From: Chinchilla lanigera
Lineage: Eukaryota > Chordata > Mammalia > Rodentia > Chinchillidae
NCBI RefSeq assembly: GCF_000276665.1
Contig: NW_004955438.1
Location: forward strand, 11,859,237-11,923,236
Length of the DNA: 64,000 bases
Direction of reading: 5' to 3'
In this document: piece by piece, positions 24,879 to 35,713 of the stretch
Layout: every line of letters begins with the position of its first letter
Numbering within the stretch: position 1 is the first letter of the stretch
The notes under the pieces: model-generated
What the model saw: only the letters and a program-made list of their open reading frames with translations
Databases searched by the model: none
What the model was told of the DNA's origin: nothing
Made by a program: the position numbers and the translations under genes

Positions 24879-25003
24879 GGAGAGAAAAGCAGGAAAAGGG
24901 AAGGAGGAAGGGGCAAGAGGGAGAAGGGGAGAAGAGGGGAGGAGAAAGAAAGCAGAGGGAGGAGGAGACGGAAGGAGCAGGCAGAGAAGGAGGCAGAAAA
25001 AGC
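24879..25003. repeat. Polypurine (GA/GGA-rich) tract
   Basis: About 125 bp of nearly pure A/G on the plus strand with GGAGG, GGGAGAAGGGGAG and AGAGGGAGGAGG motifs and only a few pyrimidines. Such tracts can form triplex DNA; that is general knowledge, not shown here. Confidence 0.9.
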
Positions 25004-26536
25004 TAAAATCTGGTTGACGTTTCCCCTCTGAGCATGTTTCTTCCCAGTCATTTTCCATTTTATTCTTGCCTAACACTGTTGTGGGGTGCGGTGCCTGAGA
25101 CACAGGTGGAAGCGAGCAAACAGACCTCAAGCAAAACTTTCCACCTAAAAGTAAACACGCAGTGTACATGTCTCTACTTGGACTATTGTGATTAAGTAAC
25201 TCGATCGCTAAAGATAAGGCGCTGTTTTTTCTCTTTAAATGTCTCATGGTTTATGGATGTTTTCTCCAGCTGACTTCAAAGTCAGCAAAAGTTAGCAATG
25301 GATGTGGAATTTTTCATACAGTGCTTCTCAAACCCTTTCCCGAGCCTTTCACATATATGCAGCGTGTCAAAGGTGGTTTGACAAATTATGCCTCAAGTAC
25401 CTGACACACAAAAAACACAAGGCTAAGAATGTGATCAGAGACTCTGGCCAAAGACATGTGACTCTACAGAACAAGGCCACCAGCTTGGCTCCTCAGAGCA
25501 AGTTTATGCAACGGGTGGGCCCCATTCACACTAATTCGGTAGATAAACAATAGGGGGAGGTCTGCATGATTTGATGGACAGCTTTTGGAAATGATCTTCT
25601 GCTTGGCAAAACACTGCAGTGATAACTTTATTCACACGGAAGGAAATGCAAAGAAGTGTCACTAAAACAAGACAGGTAATTGCAGGGCAGGAATCAAAGA
25701 GCTGGATGACACAGAATGAAGAGTAACTAAATTAGTCCCATCGTGGTCTTGATATTTGGACTTAATTTGCAGAGAAGAGCCCTGAACTCTAACTTCTAAG
25801 TAATCAAGTCATGCATACTGCCCTTCGTGTTTTCTTTCCGTCTGCCACTGAAGGTAGGGAGACTGCAGACACAGGGCACAGATACTCAGCTGGCTCTCAT
25901 GGCAGCTGGGTAGACTAAGTAACAGAACACCCCAGTCGCTGGAAGGAAAATGCTGCAATTCTCCAGCACAGTAAAATCTCACCCAACAACCCAAGCAGCT
26001 GGTGGTCAAGCCTGGACTAGCATCCCCAGCAGTAGCTGATTCTGCTTTTATCACCTTTCTCAGTCCATCCACCCTTCGACCCAGGCATTCACCCAACTTC
26101 TCTTAAGTGTCTCTGGCACAGGCTTAGATGCTACCCTGTTACAGGTCTTTCTTCTAAAATGAACCCAGATCTTTCTATAACCCTACCCACAGGATCCTAA
26201 TCCCTCCTACTGATGAAAACGGCTGGTAGTTTATCTTAAGGTGCTTTGCTCCAGGTGACAGATTCCCAACACTTCCACAGTGAAGCAAGATCCTCTTGCC
26301 AGGCAGGCAGGCTCTTTCCTTCAGGGTCTGATCCACATGCAAAGTGGTCACCACATCACACACTTCGCTTTACTAATATTACCTCCTACTATTTACAGTT
26401 CCATTTTGACCAACATAAGCTACTGCAGATATACAATAAACCAATCCTCTCACTCCACCTCCCTCAAACCTTTCATGAATGATAGGTTTCACCGTACCAC
26501 CTAATTAAATTTCCACACCTCCGCTGCTTAATACCT
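25004..26536. other. Intronic sequence, one perfect palindrome
   Basis: No gene is seen. At 25269-25286 lies GCTGACTTCAAAGTCAGC, a perfect 8-bp inverted repeat around a 2-bp centre. Confidence 0.45.
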
Positions 26537-26755
26537 CTTTTTTTTAATTTATTTATGGGGGGGGCAGGGTACTGGGGATTGAACCTCACTCAAACCTCTG
26601 CACCAAGCTACATTCCCGCCCCCTTTTTCATTTTGAGATAGGGTCTCACTAAGTTGGCAAGTTGCCCAGTTTGGGCTGGAGCTTGCCATCCTCCTGCCTC
26701 AGCCTCTCACCGTGCTGGGATTGATTGTAAGCCTGTGCTACCACACCTGGCTCCC
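26537..26755 (-). repeat. B1-dID dimeric SINE
   Basis: Antisense: a degraded ID part (GTACTGGGGATTGAACCTC) then the B1 part (GAGATAGGGTCTCACTAAG, ATCCTCCTGCCTCAGCCTC and CTACCACACCTGGCTCC). Confidence 0.85.
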
Positions 26756-29636
26756 TCACTTTTTAAACTGAAAGTCCACAAACATGTAATCAAAACCTGG
26801 AGGAAGGAGAGTCTTAAGACGTAGCAGTGGTAGGTTTTTCTATTATGATAAAACATCCATCATTTTCACACTGCTACAAAACAAAGAATACGCTGCCTAT
26901 TTTTTGTTCCATTGTGACTTCATGCATTTTTTTCTTTTCAGTCCTTTCACATTTCTAACACATAGGTAGGGTTCTCCTCCTCTGGGAAGGTGAGGGCTTG
27001 ACAACTGCACAATGCAGAACAGCCTGGCTTTGCAGATATTTCCCACTTTCTAGAAAACCCTAAGATGCTCTGACCAGGAATCTACCAGGCCCTCAGCTGG
27101 CTGTCTGGAGAAACAAATAAATACTAAGCAAATCTGAAAAGGCTCCAGAACCCTACTGGGTCCATCAACACCTGAACTTTCTTCACATGAGACATGAAAA
27201 ACATGGAATTTCTTTGTTATCCACTATATCAGGAGTTAGATCAACAGAAATCAGCAGCAGACTTAGAGATGTCAACATTTCTGGTAATAAAAATACAAAC
27301 CAGGGAATAAGGGTCCCCTCAAAAGGGCAGGAGAGGAGACAACGGCTCCGTGTCGCCCTCAACACCTAAGTTTCCCTCATACCTGGGTAACACAGATATA
27401 ATCAGCCTCATTGCTTAAGCATTTGACTTTCAAAGTGAGGGTGAAAACAGAATGAAATTGGATGAATGAGCGCAATATTCATGAGAAACGCCTAGTACAT
27501 AAGTGCTCAAAGATAAGAGGGGCTGTTTTCCATTTAAATAAAATAATGTAGGACTGAACGAGAATGAAATGTACAATGGACAGCGTATGGAAGGTAAAAT
27601 GCTGAGATCAAAAATATTCTATGAGACCAACTCGGAAGTACAATAGAAGTCAATAGATAATATGATTTGATATGAAAATAAAATTACAGCCAACTAATGG
27701 ATTTTTAAAGTTCACACTGTAAATGGGCATTATTGTATTTTTTAAAAATAAGAGTGTGCCGCTATAATTGAAGCCTTTTCTATTATACATCCCCTCCAAT
27801 TTTTTTTTTGACAAAATGTATATCTGGTGGTACTATTATTAGAAAAACCTTGTCATTCAATCCCCTATCTATTTTACCACATTAATTTAGCACACTATTC
27901 TACAAATCTAGCACAATGAAGCTTCATATTGATTTTTAAAATTTAATACTCTTTGAAAAATTACTCTAAGCACAAAGTTACAGTTTAAATACAATCTTTT
28001 AAATGTGTAATACCTTACCCTTTCAAATTAAACTTACACAAGTAAGTGTATTGAATATGAGGGATATTCAAAAAACTACTTACATTTCCATGAGATACAC
28101 TGCTTACAAATATAAGCAATAATAATAATATAAGCAATAAGTAATCATAAGTAATATAAGTAATGATGCAACTAGTCTAAATCCTTTCATTCTTTCTTTA
28201 TGCTTGACTGAATTAAAACATGCAATGACACCATGATCTAACAATTAAACTCTTTTGATGCAGTTAAAGCTGATTTTATTGTGGCTTTGCAGTTATACTG
28301 CCAACTATTAAATGCACAACACTTTGAATAACTAGAAAGAAGGATGTCTTATAAATTTAAAAATCATGGGATCCTATCCAAGCAATGAATAAGCCATTCC
28401 AGTCTGTGTGCAGATTCAGCCTTTTGAGCCGAGGAATTAACACTGTTATGCTAACAAGCTTAACATTTTGAGGATTTACTAAACTTCTAATTGTCTAAAA
28501 GAATGAGTTCCCCAAATACCTTCCATCTCTTCCCTACTACCTACTCATGGAGTTTCCTAATCATCTACTACCAGCCTCATTCTTTCAGACTATTTTATTT
28601 ATTTTATTTCAGACCAGATTATTTACCTGGTAAAGAATGGATTATAAACACGCTGGAGGTCCTGGGCTCAATCTCTAGCATTAAAAAGCGTGGAAGGGTT
28701 CAAATGACTGAGTTCATTGCAATATGCAATGACTGCTCTGTACAACTTCTGCACCCTTAGTAGTATTACTTTATGTAGGCATTAAAGAATTATAAAGACA
28801 GAGCACATAAATAGGGTTGTAGGCAGGATAATAAAATAAAACCTTTTGCTGAGTCAACATTAAAAAAGCAACCATTTTCATTAAGAACTTCAATATTGAA
28901 AAGGCTAAAACCTTTGGAGAATCCGTTAATGTATTTTTTGTGGCTCATTAAATTGCTCCAAAGAAATAAAGAGAAGCACAAATAGATGCAAATGCCTGGG
29001 AATATTTTTTTTTTCTTTAAAAAAACTGAGAGCCAAAGAAACTTTCTTGAAATATTTTGCAAACTTTAGAAAAAGTCATCCAAAAAAAATACACTCCTAC
29101 ATCATCAAAATTCTTATACGTTTTCCAACTTCACACATGTGAAGGTACATTAAAATAAACCAAACAAACAAAAAAAGACATCATTATTTTTGGAGCAAAG
29201 ACTTTTTAAATAAAAAAATGGAAGGTACAGTGGAGAACGAAGACCCCCTTTTAATGGATTTCTGAAAGCCTAAGTGTGGCTGATGCACCATACAGAAAAA
29301 ACACACATAAAGCGCTGAGATTTCTTTGAATCTACCGAAAACAACAACAACAATAAAAACTATGATGGCTTTGGCTCCCAAATTAGAATTTCCATGCTCT
29401 AAAAACTGATCACCCAGGAAATTCAATAAATCACACTGATGAATCACAAAACCTGTTCCTCACCTATGGTTAAAGAGGATTCAAATGTTTTTCTTTAAAC
29501 TGACTTTGCCCTAGTGCCTATACCAGTAAAGCTATCACGGAAGATCCACATATATTCACCTTTTACAACAATCTGCCTTCATAAACATTATTATGACAGT
29601 ATCAATGATTTACCGGGCATTAATCTAGTATTGTAG
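26756..29636. other. AT-rich, repeat-poor intronic block
   Basis: Nearly 3 kb with no clear SINE, LINE or LTR. It holds AT-rich text including ATA/AAT short repeats at 28106-28155 and a weak ID-like string (CCTGGGCTCAATCTCTAGCA) at 28661-28680. Short frames (for example 28491-28760) have no domain. Confidence 0.5.
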
Positions 29637-29724
29637 TTTTTTTTGTCTGCAGTGCTGACAACTGAATCCAAGGTGTCAGGCTCGCTAGGCAAGTGCTCTA
29701 CCATTGAGCTATAATCCCCACCTC
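29637..29724 (-). repeat. ID SINE (old copy)
   Basis: T run, then ACAACTGAATCCAAGGTG, CGCTAGGCAAGTGCTCTACC and ATTGAGCTATAATCCCCACC. Confidence 0.85.
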
Positions 29725-30852
29725 CTCCTAGGGTGATGTTTAAATGTCCCATGATAAGGTATCAAGATCACAAAAGGGGAGTCACCCATGGGAAAATGAC
29801 CTCCATGTAACCATCAGACACTGAGAGGAATTAGCAAACGGGTATTTCCTTTAAAAAAATTGGTGGAAGTGGAGTTGGGACCCAAAGTGTAGAATCAATA
29901 GGTAACTTGGCAACATCTACATATAAAAATATGCACAACCTTTGATGAGAAACGCCATACCAAGGAAGGAGGGGCATAGGTAGCACGCTAAATATTAAAG
30001 CAGCTAACTGAACTTTCCTGAGGGGGTATAGACAAGGCAGCCAAATAACACCTCTCCCTCCTCTTTTCCCATCTAGAACCCAAAGCCCACATGCCTGACC
30101 CTGGCAAAGTCCTCCGGCTGGTGGGTTTGGTCTTGATGTGACCCTATTTCACTGAGCTTAGCCCTGAGGACTCCACAAAGCCAGGTGGGCACCATTTCAC
30201 AAAGACAAAGTGTCAAGAATTGTGGTACCCAAATCACAGGGACACAGAGAATGAGTCAAAGCAAGAGGCCCTGGCAGTCAGCTCTTGAAATGTACGGAAA
30301 CCACGCGAGACAGGAAAGTAGGAAGGCAACTGCTTGGTGAAGCACATGCCACTTTTCTTACACCGAAAATGATCTCGACGTTTAAAGCAGATATAACTGA
30401 TAAACTCAACTATCCCGTGCTTTAAGAGCTGCACCTCTGTTGCTTCAAGCAGAAAAGCTACAGAAGTAGCACAGAGAGCTCCCATACCCCCTCGTTCAGT
30501 CTCCCACAACGTGAACATCTTACACTACTGTGGGACATTTTCCATAACTAAGGAACCAACACTGGCACGTTACTTTGAACTAAACTGCGCAATTTATTCA
30601 TATTTCACTACTTTGTCCCTAGCGTCCTTTTCTGTTCCAGGATGGCATCCAAGATCAGGTTAGTCATCGCACCTCCTTAGGCATCCTCTGGTCTGTGACT
30701 GTTTCTCAGACTTCCCTTGTTTGTGATGACCTTGACAGCTGGGAGGAGTGCTCATCAGGTACGTATTTCGTACAATAGTCTCCCTAGAGGACAAAATCTG
30801 GGTCTGATATTTCACCCATGCATTACAGTAAGGTTACAAGTGTTATGACTAG
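29725..30852. other. Intronic sequence without recognised repeats
   Basis: I see no named element. The 94-codon minus frame (30234-30518) carries no domain I know. Confidence 0.45.
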
Positions 30853-31310
30853 TGTTATGATTTGGTTCTTATATGTCCCCCAAAGAACCATATATGATGG
30901 CGAACCTTTCTGAGTTTTTAATGATAACAAACAGCCCACTGCCCACTGCGGCACGAGTGCCACAGGTTCGCCACAACTGTGCCAGAGGCTTGGTTGCCAG
31001 ACTAGGGCACTGCTGAGAGGTGGTGGAAACTTCAGGAAGTGGGACCTGTGGGAGACAGGCAGGTCAGTGGGGCACAAGCAAAGGGCTATCAAGAGTCCCC
31101 AGCTCCTCCACCACTGTGCTTTCCATTCATAATAAGATGGGCAGCTCTCCCCACCAGGTACTCCTGCCATGATACAGTCTATTGCCACAGGCCCCAAATG
31201 ACAGGACCAGGTGACCACAGACCGAAACCAGGAGCCAAACTAAACATTTCCTCCTTACAAGTTTGTTTATCTCAAGCCTTTGTCAAGGTGACAGTCAGCT
31301 GAGTAACACA
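30853..31310 (+). mobile_element. LTR, MaLR/MT-like, carrying a hAT insertion
   Basis: Begins TGTTATGATTTGGTTCTTAT, has TGTCCCCCAAAGAACC, a GGTGGTGGAAACTTCAGGAA segment and a CCAGGAGCCAAACTAAAC stretch, and ends GAGTAACACA. No clear 5-bp duplication is visible. A small hAT element sits inside at 30894-30979. Antisense to FOXN3. Confidence 0.7.
30894..30979. mobile_element. Short hAT-like MITE nested in the LTR
   Basis: An 86-bp segment whose ends read TGATGGCGAACCT (left) and, inverted from the right, TTGTGGCGAACCT. GGCACGAGTGCCACAGG sits by the right end, as at the other hAT element in this window. I find no clean 8-bp duplication. Confidence 0.6.
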
Positions 31311-31451
31311 GCCACAGAAGTGGTGAGCCAAGTTCCTGACAGCCTGTTAAAGGTATCTGCTATCAAGTCCCCATCAACCAGCGATGTCAGCTTTAATAGG
31401 TAGGTGGTTTGCCAGGTTTTTCTACAACAAGCTTACCTTCCCATTTCTTCC

Positions 31452-31821
31452 TGTTATGGTTTGTGTCTAGCTGTCCCCGCAAAGCCTCATGCAGTCATGG
31501 GGCAGGCTTCTACAGTTTATGATAGATTCATGGTCCAATGTTAGGATTACGGGTGTGAGTACTACACCCGCCCTGAGATGGGCAGCCAACATACAATATA
31601 AGGGAGGGAAAGTCTTGCTCTCTCGCTCCTCCCATTTTTACTCATGTTGCTTTTGCTATCTTCTGCCGCCCTGAACTGTTGCCCTCTGCCATGTGCCACC
31701 CTGCCTTGGAGCCAGCCGAGTACGGACTGAAACCTCCACAAACTGTGAGCTAAATAAACCTTTCCTTCCTTAATTTTGGGAGTCTGGTGTTTTGTCTCAG
31801 GAACAAGAAAAAAGTAAGACA
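31452..31821 (+). mobile_element. Solo LTR, ERVL-MaLR type
   Basis: About 370 bp from TGTTATGGTTTGTGTC to GTAAGACA, flanked by a perfect 5-bp duplication CTTCC (31447-31451 and 31822-31826). It shares CCCCGCAAAGCCTCATG, GGAGCCAGCCGAGTACGGAC and TGAGCTAAATAAACCTTTCC with the LTR at 15934, so both belong to one family. The AATAAA-type signal lies near the 3' end. Antisense to FOXN3. Confidence 0.9.
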
Positions 31822-32199
31822 CTTCCCATATTCCACACTTGGCAAGCAAGTCATTAAGTGCAGCCCCTCAGAGCGCGGGGAGTTATGTTCAGCCCTAAAT
31901 GCAGGAATAGCCACATACATTACTTGGAATTCTTCTCTCTGGGAAATTTATCTTTTCTCTCCTCTTTTCATTTTTTTACATTAGTATGGGCTCATACTGA
32001 TACTTTGGATTACAACGCAGTAAGTATTTACTTCATTGCTCCAATCGCCCTAGCTTGGCTAATCAAGCAATTTTGGATTGATTCTCTTGCCCTGACACAC
32101 CCCACCACATTTTGTTTTGAACATTTTTTTCTGCTTTTCCATATTTTTATCCACAAAAATGTCTCACTTTAAAGGGGAGGAGAAATAAGCGTTAACTTA

Positions 32200-32640
32200 T
32201 ACCCCCGTAAGATTGGTGTGTTTAAGTCTTATCTGCCAGTATGTCACAACTGACCTAATTTGAGAATTGAGTCGTTGGAGAAGTTAAAATGAGGCCATGT
32301 TAGAATAAGATAGGTCGCTCACCCAATACAACCCATGTCCTTCTGGAAGGACAAGTTCAGAGACAGACAGCACAGAGGGCAAACATCATGTGAAGGTAGA
32401 GGCAGAGGTGAGGGTGGTGCTTCTACAACCCAAGAGCACCAAAGATTGCCAGCACCAGAAGACAAGGGAGAGGCAAGACCAGATTCTCCCTGGCCGTGTC
32501 AGCAGAAACCAACCCTGCTGACACACTGATCTAGACTTCTAGCCTCCAGAACTGGAGGGGGGAGTAGTGTCATAAATTCCTGCTGTTTGAGACATTTATT
32601 TGTAGGACTTTGTTACAGCAGCGCAAGGAAACTACACAAG
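32200..32640 (+). mobile_element. Old mammalian LTR (MLT1-like)
   Basis: CACCAAAGATTGCCAGCACC, GACCAGATTCTCCCTGGCC, AACCAACCCTGCTGACACAC and GACTTCTAGCCTCCAGAAC follow the order of a widely recognised ancient LTR. It ends GTTACAGCAGCGCAAGGAAA. Antisense to FOXN3. Confidence 0.75.
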
Positions 32641-32762
32641 GATTAACGTGATTGAGCAAGCTGCAATTCAGTTAAAAACAACTCACAGAGTTGGTGTTAT
32701 AAAAAAAGGCAGGATAGAGGAACATCCTCACAGACACCTGAAAGGGCACAGTGCAAGACAGG

Positions 32763-32930
32763 GGCTGCTGGGCGTGGTGATGCACCCCTGTAATCCCAGC
32801 ACTTGGGAGGCTGAGGGAGGAGGATCATTGTGAGTTCAAGACCAGCCTGGGCTACAAAGTGAGCTCACAGCCAGCTTGAACTGCATAGTGAGACCCTGTC
32901 TCAAAAACACACACAAAAAAAGAAGACGAA
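32763..32930 (+). repeat. B1 SINE
   Basis: Full-length: GCTGGGCGTGGTGATGCACC, GTAATCCCAGCACTTGGGAG, then two related units (ACCAGCCTGGGCTACAAAGT and GCCAGCTTGAACTGCATAGT) that represent the internal B1 duplication, then GTGAGACCCTGTCTCAAAAA. Confidence 0.95.
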
Positions 32931-34342
32931 GAAGGAAGACAGGGACACAAGTCAACACCCTCCATATGCAGGACTCGACTAGAGGTGCACATAGTGTGGG
33001 GTCGTGTTCTCAGATGCTTTGTTTTCCCTCCAGTTTATGGCCACCTGCAGCTCACCTCGGTGCCACTGCCAAGCACACCTGCAAGTACCAGCGATAGCCG
33101 CCCATCTAGTCTAATCACCACCTTCCTACACTAAGCACCAGCTCCACGGAAGCCAAGCGCTTCCCTCCCAGGTGCCCTTCACAGCAACCCTACAAAGGCT
33201 GACAGATGATTCCCTGAATCACCGTGGACCCGGCCAGATCATGCCCACTCAGCAACTTTTGGTCCCCCCATTTAATGACTTGCTTTGTTCCACCTTAATC
33301 TTCCCAGAGTCAATCAACAAGTGGGCCAGTAGCTTAGCACTGAGCTGAACATTGTACCATCGTAAGCCATAGAAATACCATATAATCGCCCATATAATCA
33401 CATAGCTTTAGTATAATAATTTCACACACCGGAGGATCCCGAAGCAAACGCTAGGCTTTTGGAGGAAAGCATGACAGTCTCCAGCACAGAGAGGCGCTCT
33501 CATAGAGCTAAGACATGGAAAAGGCGAGATGCAATCTGACCTCCCCCGTCACTCCACAGCCAGGGACTTGGACACAGGTGAAACCTAAGCACCTGCCTAA
33601 GTTAAGTGGTAGAAACCCCCTCCTCTCCCCTCCCCCTCGTCAACTGGGAGAAAAGGAACTGCAGGTGACAGACAGGATCTGAAGTACTCACTGGAAATTA
33701 TTTTCACTATGGAAGCTCTGGTTCATCTACATTTCTATGCTATATTAAAAACTCAAAGGAAGTCATTAGGCTAAGGCCAGCTTACAGAGCCTCATGCCTG
33801 AGTATGCAGTCTTCCTGCAAGCCCCAGAGCTCTCCTATAATCCTTCAAATTATTAAATAATCACTGTGTTTCCCTTGGGGTCACATTTGGCAACAAAATA
33901 GTGGCCTAAATGAACCAATGATATGACTCAGTGAATAGCACTTATGTTCTTAACTTGCTAGAAGCAAAGGGATGTGAAATACTTCCCAGGGACACCCTGG
34001 AAAGGCAACTATATTCCATGAGGCTTGGAGAATCAGGGGAAAAGACTGACAAGGGAACACGAGGATCTGGGAAATAGTTCAATAATCAGTGCTGTGTCCT
34101 CTACCAACCCCATACATCAGCGATTCGCTACTCCAGTCCTAGTTCTTTTCCATCTGGGAGTGGCTACAGCCATAAGAAGAAAGCTAAGCATATGGCTCTG
34201 CCCTTCTGGACATTTCTACCATGTCGGCTGGGCTGCTCTGGAAAATCCCATTTTATCTCCTACAGCTATATGACCTCAAGTTGTCATTTCAAATAAAGTA
34301 TGCTTCCAGTGATTTTTATGAACACAGACAAAAGCTGCTACA
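32931..34342. other. Intronic sequence without recognised genes
   Basis: No named repeat is seen; the 82-codon plus frame (34025-34273) is unremarkable. Confidence 0.45.
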
Positions 34343-34382
34343 ACCTTTTTTTTTTTTTTTCAAACCTTGCAAACCAACTGTA

Positions 34383-34535
34383 GTTGCTATGTAGGGTTAT
34401 TTGTTTCTAAGGCAACAGCGTATATCTTAGTACTAATGGCCTGTCCTTTTGCCAGGCAACAAACAGCCTTGTGATGCAACTGCACCTGTCTCGGCTACGC
34501 GTTACTATGGAGATGCTCTGGTTGCTATGGCTACC
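34383..34535. promoter_or_regulatory. Cluster of RFX X-box-like motifs
   Basis: Within about 150 bp there are several matches to the RFX X-box (two GTTGCC/GGCAAC half-sites): GTTTCTAAGGCAAC (34403-34416), TTTGCCAGGCAAC (34448-34460), GTTACTATGGAGATG (34501-34515), GTTGCTATGGCTACC (34521-34535) and a half-site GTTGCTATG (34383-34391). Two right half-sites are perfect GGCAAC. It lies about 1.1 kb past the FOXN3 exon in gene sense, next to a T run and otherwise in repeat-free DNA. Function as an intronic regulatory element is inference. Confidence 0.5.
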
Positions 34536-35600
34536 ATCACGCTAATCGCCTAGCAAAGGCAGACATACAGCAGTCTACTCAGAGAGCCCAGCTGTTCCTC
34601 CCCGTCTCTAGCTGAAGACTGATTGTCTAAGGTCTGTGATGGAATGCTTCTCAACTGAGAAGCACAAGAACTTCATTAATGCCGTTTCAGAGAATTGCTC
34701 TGTGCTCCTTCCTGCAGCACAAACATCAGGCTCGGGGAAAAAATCTGCAAGAAGTGGACTAGAGAACTCCTGAAATCTCTGACACCGTGCCATTCCCAAT
34801 TAACATGAACCAAGGATTATGTGTCTTAACTATGTGGTTACAATAGAAACATTTCTAGGCATCTTTTAAAAATTTTTTGTTGTGTCAGGGAAGTACCCAC
34901 AGTCAAGCATAATGTATAGAAAAAATCCACTTTCAAATTTGCTTCTGTGTTCTATGGCTCTTTCTTGGAATGGAACATTAATATGCTTATCTAAAAAGTG
35001 ACAAGGTGTTTAATCCTCCAATTATATATTTGTAAAAACAGTACTCATGACCTCACAGTCTCAAAACAAATGACCATGTGAGGAGGGAAAAGGTCTCCAT
35101 TGTTCTCTGCTGTCCTTGAAGAAGCAAACGCCAAGTAACCACAACAAAACTATCACTCAGGAGCACCGTCTACATGGAGACCAGGACCCACAACAACTCA
35201 AGGCGGCTTCTCAACATCCGTGGAGACTGGCCAGGGTATAGGAAGACGGAATCACTTGCTTGACCATTCCAGTGTGTTCTTCCCAACAAAACGTAACACA
35301 CAGAGATCTGAAAGCTGTCAACTTGTCTTTGTAAATGTTTCTACCCAGGAAGACATTATTTTACCCACGATGGAGCCTTCTGGAAACACTTTTCTTCGAA
35401 GCAGCAGAAGCGGTAAGGTTTGCAGGAAATACAACAATGGATCTGCCTCCTAATAACACTTAATTTCTTTCTCATTTAGCTGCAGTTATTTTTAAAATCT
35501 CATACAGCCTTTTAAATTGGTTTCAGTGCCTGTCTCTGCTAAAATAACGCAATTTCAGTAGACCGGAAAAAAAAAAGTCAGAAAAGTCTGAATTGCTTAC
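34536..35600 (-). other. FOXN3: FOXN3 intron, proximal part downstream of the exon
   Basis: Repeat-poor sequence directly downstream (gene sense) of the exon donor site. No further exon is recognised. The minus frame at 34608-34799 does not continue the FOXN3 protein. Confidence 0.55.
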
Positions 35601-35713
35601 CTTTGATATGCCTGAGGAGTGGGAGGTGGGTGGTAAGGTGTCTTTTTCAAAGCCTGAATTAGATTTTGTCTATACTCTGGGTCTATGCACCACAATGACC
35701 CTTTCCCAATACT
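35601..35713 (-). CDS. FOXN3: FOXN3 internal coding exon (C-terminal forkhead domain)
   Basis: A 113-bp exon read on the minus strand. The acceptor is a pyrimidine tract ending TTTCCTTTGCAG (AG at 35714-35715) and the donor is AAAG/GTAAGC (GT at 35599-35600). In frame from its first base it encodes [14 protein letters not shown], then [10 protein letters not shown], then TPYHP and a short Pro-rich end PPTPQAYQ, leaving two bases (AG) of the next codon. [11 protein letters not shown] is the equivalent of the KGxxWTLDPE strand after helix 3 of forkhead domains, and the basic LIQALKK stretch is wing 2. [20 protein letters not shown] distinguishes FOXN3 from FOXN2, which I recall as having VDPEYKPNL. 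The protein is a nuclear forkhead transcription repressor linked to cell-cycle checkpoint control (family knowledge). It enters in phase 0 and leaves in phase 2, so skipping it would shift the frame. The preceding and following exons lie outside the window. Confidence 0.93.

Noticed and set aside
24578..25006. 142-codon Lys/Glu/Arg-rich plus-strand frame
   Set aside because: Low-complexity product of A runs and a polypurine tract.
28052..28085. String GAGGGATATTCAAAAAACT that resembles a mariner-type terminal repeat
   Set aside because: No matching inverted end or TA duplication was found nearby; AT-rich text makes chance likely.
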